A stretch of 45,357 bases of DNA from Betaproteobacteria bacterium Ga0077523 (lineage in GTDB: Bacteria > Pseudomonadota > Gammaproteobacteria > Burkholderiales > Ga0077523), in contig LNDQ01000042.1 of the NCBI GenBank assembly GCA_001464695.1, forward strand, positions 1-45,357. Direction: 5' to 3'. How positions within the stretch are numbered: the stretch's first letter is position 1; every line of letters starts with the position of its first letter. The position numbers and the translations under genes are program-made. The notes under the pieces are model-generated. The model was not told the DNA's origin and did not search any database. It saw only the letters and a list, made by a program, of their open reading frames with translations. Positions 42,292 to 45,357 of this stretch are shown here, piece after piece.

Positions 42292-43299
42292 CTAGAACTT
42301 GAGAAACTTCTTCAGCTTGTCCGCGCCTTCCTTGACCTTGTCCGTGGTGCTCGGCTTCTTGGCCGGGTCGGCCGGCTTCGCTTCCGCCGCTGAGCCACCG
42401 GCCTTCGCCGGGTCACGCGACGCCGCGGTATAGGAGAGTCCGCCCAACGCGGCGCACATGTCGGCGTACTGCCTGTCGACGTTACTGTAGGTCCGGCCGG
42501 CACAGTGCGCGGTGCGCAGACCTCCGGCTTCCACCGGACAGTACCGGTTGAGCCACTGCCAGTCCTTCTGATCGATGGCGCTCTTGCAGACCGGCCCGCG
42601 GATCGTGGCGAGATCGACGTTGCACGCCTTCGTCGCCCGCTCGAGCTTGTCGCCGTACTTGCTCATGGCCGCTTCATAGCCGCCACGATCGCGCATCGTC
42701 TGGCTCACTTTGGTAACGTTCGCGCAGAAGTCCGCCTTGCGGTCCTTGCAGAACATCATCTCGGGGGGCAGGCCTTCGGTGGGGAAGAACGCCGCGGGTT
42801 CCATCTCGGCGATCTGCTTGTCGCACTCCTTCGCCATCATCGCGGTCTGCTGGGCCTGCATCTGTTCGACCTTCTTGCTGGGGTCCTCCCAGGTGCAGTT
42901 GCCGATACGCTTGCCTGCAAAATCCATCTTCATGGTGAAGGCCTTGCCTTCACGGGTGCCGGCAGCGTTCATCTTGCCGCGATAGGCGTCTTTGCCCAGG
43001 TCTTCCATCTCGCCAGTACCGGTGTACGAATCCTTGCCGTCCTGGCAAGCGAACTTGAACGTGCGCTTGTTCCCGCTGCTGCTGGAGTCGAGCACCTTGC
43101 AGTTCTTGTCGATGGGCATGCGCTCTTCGCGCGCTCCCTTCTTGGTGCAGACCTTCTGGTTCATCCCGGGCATCTTCATGCCTTCGGTTTCCATGGACAT
43201 GGTGACGTCCCACTGTTCGTCCTGCCCCTGCTGGGCGAAAACTGCCGGGGCGGAGAGGGCCAGTACGGCGGCGAGGAGGGCGGAGCGGATCGGGCGCAT
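42292..43299 (-). CDS. DUF3617-like exported protein
   Basis: 335 residues from the ATG at 43299, with a signal peptide ending AVFAQ (about 24). The N-terminal domain (EQWDVTMSMETEGMKMPGM, QKVCTKKG, NCKVLDSSSSGNKRTFKFAC) matches DUF3617, with paired cysteines. The middle is Cys-rich and helical (FCKDRKADFCANVTKV, KACNVDLATIRGPVCKSA), followed by a Lys/Ala-rich tail ending KLKKFLKF. Periplasmic; function unknown. Divergent from pncB. Confidence 0.8.
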   Translation of the reverse strand: MRPIRSALLAAVLALSAPAVFAQQGQDEQWDVTMSMETEGMKMPGMNQKVCTKKGAREERMPIDKNCKVLDSSSSGNKRTFKFACQDGKDSYTGTGEMEDLGKDAYRGKMNAAGTREGKAFTMKMDFAGKRIGNCTWEDPSKKVEQMQAQQTAMMAKECDKQIAEMEPAAFFPTEGLPPEMMFCKDRKADFCANVTKVSQTMRDRGGYEAAMSKYGDKLERATKACNVDLATIRGPVCKSAIDQKDWQWLNRYCPVEAGGLRTAHCAGRTYSNVDRQYADMCAALGGLSYTAASRDPAKAGGSAAEAKPADPAKKPSTTDKVKEGADKLKKFLKF

Positions 43300-43432
43300 G
43301 GATTCTCTCGAGTGCAGGGGGGGTAAAACGGTCGGCAAGATGCCACGGGGCTGAATCCCAAGCAACCTTTGCGCCGTTCCCCAAGGGCAGCGGATTCGTG
43401 GACAATGGCCGCCTTTTCCCTGTGGCGCGGCC

Positions 43433-44626
43433 ATGGTCATCCAGTCCCTTCTCGACACCGACCTCTACAAGTTCTCGATGATGCAGGTGGTCCTGCATCA
43501 TTTCCCGGGAGCCACGGTCGAGTATCGCTTCAAGTGCCGCAGTCGCTGGGCCGACCTGGCACCCTACCTGGACGAGATCCGCGCCGAGGTTCGCCAGCTC
43601 TGCAGCCTGCGCTTTCGCCGCGACGAGCTGGAATACCTGCGCGGCCTGCGCTTCCTGAAGAGCGACTTCATCGACCTGCTGCGCCTGTTCCAGCTCGAGG
43701 AAGGCTTCATCGACATCCAGCGCGCGCCGGACGTCCAGGGCGGCATCGACATCACCATCCGCGGGCCGTGGCTGCACACGATCTTCTTCGAAGTGCCGGT
43801 GCTCGCCATCGTGAGCGAGGTGTACTTCCGCAACATGGTGAAGACACCCGACGAAGCCGAGGGGCTGCGCCGGCTCGACCAGAAGATCGCGCTGGTACGC
43901 AACTACCCCGAGCCCGAGTTCCGCATCTCCGACTTCGGCACGCGGCGGCGCTTCTCGCACACCTGGCAGGCGCGCGTGGTGGAAATCCTGAAGCGCGACC
44001 TGGGCCCCAAGATCACCGGCACCAGCAACGTGTTTCTCGCGCGCCAGCTCAACATGATCCCGCTGGGCACCATGGCGCACGAGTACCTGCAGGCCTGCCA
44101 GGCGGTCGGGCCGCGGCTGCGCGACTCGCAGCGTTTCGCCTTCGACAAATGGGCCGAGGAATACCGCGGCGACCTTGGCATCGCGCTCACCGACGTGTGC
44201 GGCATGGATGCCTTCCTGCGCGATTTCGACCTGTTCTTCTGCAAGCTGTTCGACGGCGTGCGCCATGACTCCGGCGACCCCTTCGAATGGGGCGAGAAGA
44301 TGATCGCGCACTACGAGAAGATGCGGGTCGACCCGCGCACCAAGACCTTCGTGTTCAGCGACAGCCTCAACGTGCCGCTCAGCATCAAGCTCTACGAGCG
44401 CTTCAAGGGCCGCTGCCGCCCGGCCTTCGGGCTCGGCACGAATCTCACCAACGATCTTGGCTACGATCCGCTGCAGGTCGTGATCAAGATGACGCGGTGC
44501 AACGGCCAGCCGGTGGCGAAGATCAGCGACACGCCGGAAAAGACCATGGACTTCGACCCGTCGTATCTCGCTTACCTGCGCGAAGTCTTCGCCGTGCCGG
44601 AGCCGGTGCCGGAATCGGCGGAGTGA
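43433..44626 (+). CDS. pncB: Nicotinate phosphoribosyltransferase
   Basis: 397 residues, the usual length for the short proteobacterial type. It makes nicotinate mononucleotide from nicotinate and PRPP (ATP-assisted) in the NAD salvage pathway. [94 protein letters not shown] and [22 protein letters not shown] are all family signatures; the His that becomes phosphorylated is in the GTMAHE/VRHDSGD region. The stop overlaps the GTG of the next gene. Confidence 0.96.
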   Translation: MVIQSLLDTDLYKFSMMQVVLHHFPGATVEYRFKCRSRWADLAPYLDEIRAEVRQLCSLRFRRDELEYLRGLRFLKSDFIDLLRLFQLEEGFIDIQRAPDVQGGIDITIRGPWLHTIFFEVPVLAIVSEVYFRNMVKTPDEAEGLRRLDQKIALVRNYPEPEFRISDFGTRRRFSHTWQARVVEILKRDLGPKITGTSNVFLARQLNMIPLGTMAHEYLQACQAVGPRLRDSQRFAFDKWAEEYRGDLGIALTDVCGMDAFLRDFDLFFCKLFDGVRHDSGDPFEWGEKMIAHYEKMRVDPRTKTFVFSDSLNVPLSIKLYERFKGRCRPAFGLGTNLTNDLGYDPLQVVIKMTRCNGQPVAKISDTPEKTMDFDPSYLAYLREVFAVPEPVPESAE

Positions 44627-45357
44627 TCCGAGGGCTGCGGCTCGCGACATTTGCGCTGCTCGCGGTTGGTGCTGGCGTCAGTCAGGGCGCGACTCTCACC
44701 GCCCGCGTCACCGATATCCACGACGGCGACACCATCAGCATTCGCGTGCGCACGAAAACCGTCAGCGTGCGCCTGATCTACATCGACGCACCGGAGATGG
44801 CCCAGCCATGGGGCCGCCAGGCCCGACGCAGCCTGCAGGAACTGGTGCGGCTCGAGGAAGTGCGCGTCCGCACCAAGGGCAAGGACAAGTACTCTCGCAC
44901 CCTCGGCGAAGTGGTGCGGGTGCGCGACGGCCTGGACGTCAACCTGGAACAAGTGCGGCGGGGCATGGCCTGGGCCTACACGCGTGGGGCCGCACGGCCA
45001 GCCTACGATGCGGCAGAACTCGCAGCTCACCAGGCGCGCATCGGCCTGTGGCAGGATGCCCGGCCCGAGCGGCCGTCGAACTTCCGCAAGAAGCAGCGCG
45101 AACGATCCGGCCGGTCAGAGGGGCGCAGCGCAGGCCTTGTCGAACCATTCGGCTTCGCGGCTACCGGCAGCCGGTGTCTCGAAATCCCACCCGCCGGGCG
45201 CGATACCGTACATCTTGAGGGTTTCACCGCCCAGCCCGAACAGCGCCACCGAAGCGAGCGCCATCTCCTTCGAAGCGCACTTGGTCAGGTAGCGCACGGT
45301 CTTGCGCGGCGGCGCACCCTCGGGCCGGACGACGCCGTCGCGCCAGGCCACGGTCAC
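44623..45357 (+). CDS. SNase-family (thermonuclease-like) nuclease, open to window end
   Basis: Start GTG at 44623 overlapping the pncB stop (GTGA). A signal peptide ([17 protein letters not shown]) precedes the staphylococcal nuclease-like domain: [66 protein letters not shown] and AHQARIGLW, with the Arg/Asp/Glu active-site positions visible. The domain ends near 45060. The frame then has no stop to the window edge (245 codons) and lies antisense to a minus-strand gene, so the true end is unclear. Confidence 0.8.
   Translation, partial: MIRGLRLATFALLAVGAGVSQGATLTARVTDIHDGDTISIRVRTKTVSVRLIYIDAPEMAQPWGRQARRSLQELVRLEEVRVRTKGKDKYSRTLGEVVRVRDGLDVNLEQVRRGMAWAYTRGAARPAYDAAELAAHQARIGLWQDARPERPSNFRKKQRERSGRSEGRSAGLVEPFGFAATGSRCLEIPPAGRDTVHLEGFTAQPEQRHRSERHLLRSALGQVAHGLARRRTLGPDDAVAPGHGH
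45115..45357 (-). CDS. C-terminal part of a minus-strand protein (cut by the window edge)
   Basis: 80 residues visible, ending KACAAPL with a TGA at 45115. [23 protein letters not shown] resembles the C-terminal half of the small exported surface-adhesin-like/DUF proteins in which a conserved Cys pair links two strands. A GTG sits at the very edge, so the start may lie outside. It overlaps the open tail of the nuclease frame on the other strand. Confidence 0.55.
   Translation of the reverse strand: MTVAWRDGVVRPEGAPPRKTVRYLTKCASKEMALASVALFGLGGETLKMYGIAPGGWDFETPAAGSREAEWFDKACAAPL

Noticed and set aside
40880..45357. Integron integrase or attI platform next to the array
   Set aside because: No tyrosine-recombinase-like protein can be read on either strand here; the region is occupied by a porin, a DUF3617-like gene, pncB and a nuclease.

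Overview
The window is high-GC, densely coded DNA from a proteobacterium, most likely a betaproteobacterium or a close relative. I infer this from base composition, gene content (PncB, Tat-exported peptide-binding proteins, an Anbu cluster, a Fap-type locus, integron attC sites) and the style of the intergenic repeats. I see no tRNA, rRNA, CRISPR array or transposase.

Layout. 1-7.7 kb: housekeeping and metabolic genes. They are a RidA-family protein, a lipoprotein metallo-beta-lactamase-fold hydrolase, a BTAD-domain protein, an SDR/NTF2 pair, a ChaN-PDZ protein and an M1-like metallopeptidase. 7.7-10.4 kb and 19.4-23.7 kb: the two halves of one dipeptide/oligopeptide ABC transporter operon on the minus strand. 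The order is two tandem paralogous binding proteins, then permease B, a gap, permease C and two ATPases. 10.9-19.3 kb sits exactly in that gap. It is a complete-looking secretion and assembly locus resembling the Fap functional-amyloid system: a sigma-54 activator (with an internal deletion), a FapF-like coiled-coil/beta-barrel protein, a FapE-like protein, a FapD-like C39 peptidase, a small exported protein and two large Gly/Asn/Ala/Ser-rich proteins. A sigma-54-type promoter and upstream palindromes lie before the first Gly-rich gene.

23.8-28.5 kb: a dienelactone hydrolase-NTF2 fusion, a PNPOx-fold protein, then an Anbu proteasome-like protease, an N-formylglutamate amidohydrolase and a transglutaminase-like protein, which together form an Anbu gene neighbourhood. 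28.5-35.9 kb: a PhyH-type dioxygenase; an apparently co-transcribed run of an exported protein, a D,D-carboxypeptidase and a GT-C/TPR membrane protein; a DUF1254/DUF1214 protein; small exported proteins; and a methyltransferase.

36.7-40.9 kb: an integron gene-cassette array without an integrase in view (CALIN-like). It has about seven cassettes, all in minus orientation. Its attC sites are identified by paired RYYYAAC/GTTRRRY cores and by each cassette's leading core being complementary to its own R'' core. Cassette products include a cupin, a putative ADP-ribosyltransferase-fold protein and several unknowns. 41.4-45.4 kb: an outer-membrane barrel, a DUF3617-like protein, nicotinate phosphoribosyltransferase (pncB), an SNase-family nuclease and the end of a minus-strand gene cut by the window edge.

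The two stretches most worth attention are the Fap-like Gly-rich locus splitting the peptide transporter operon and the cassette array.
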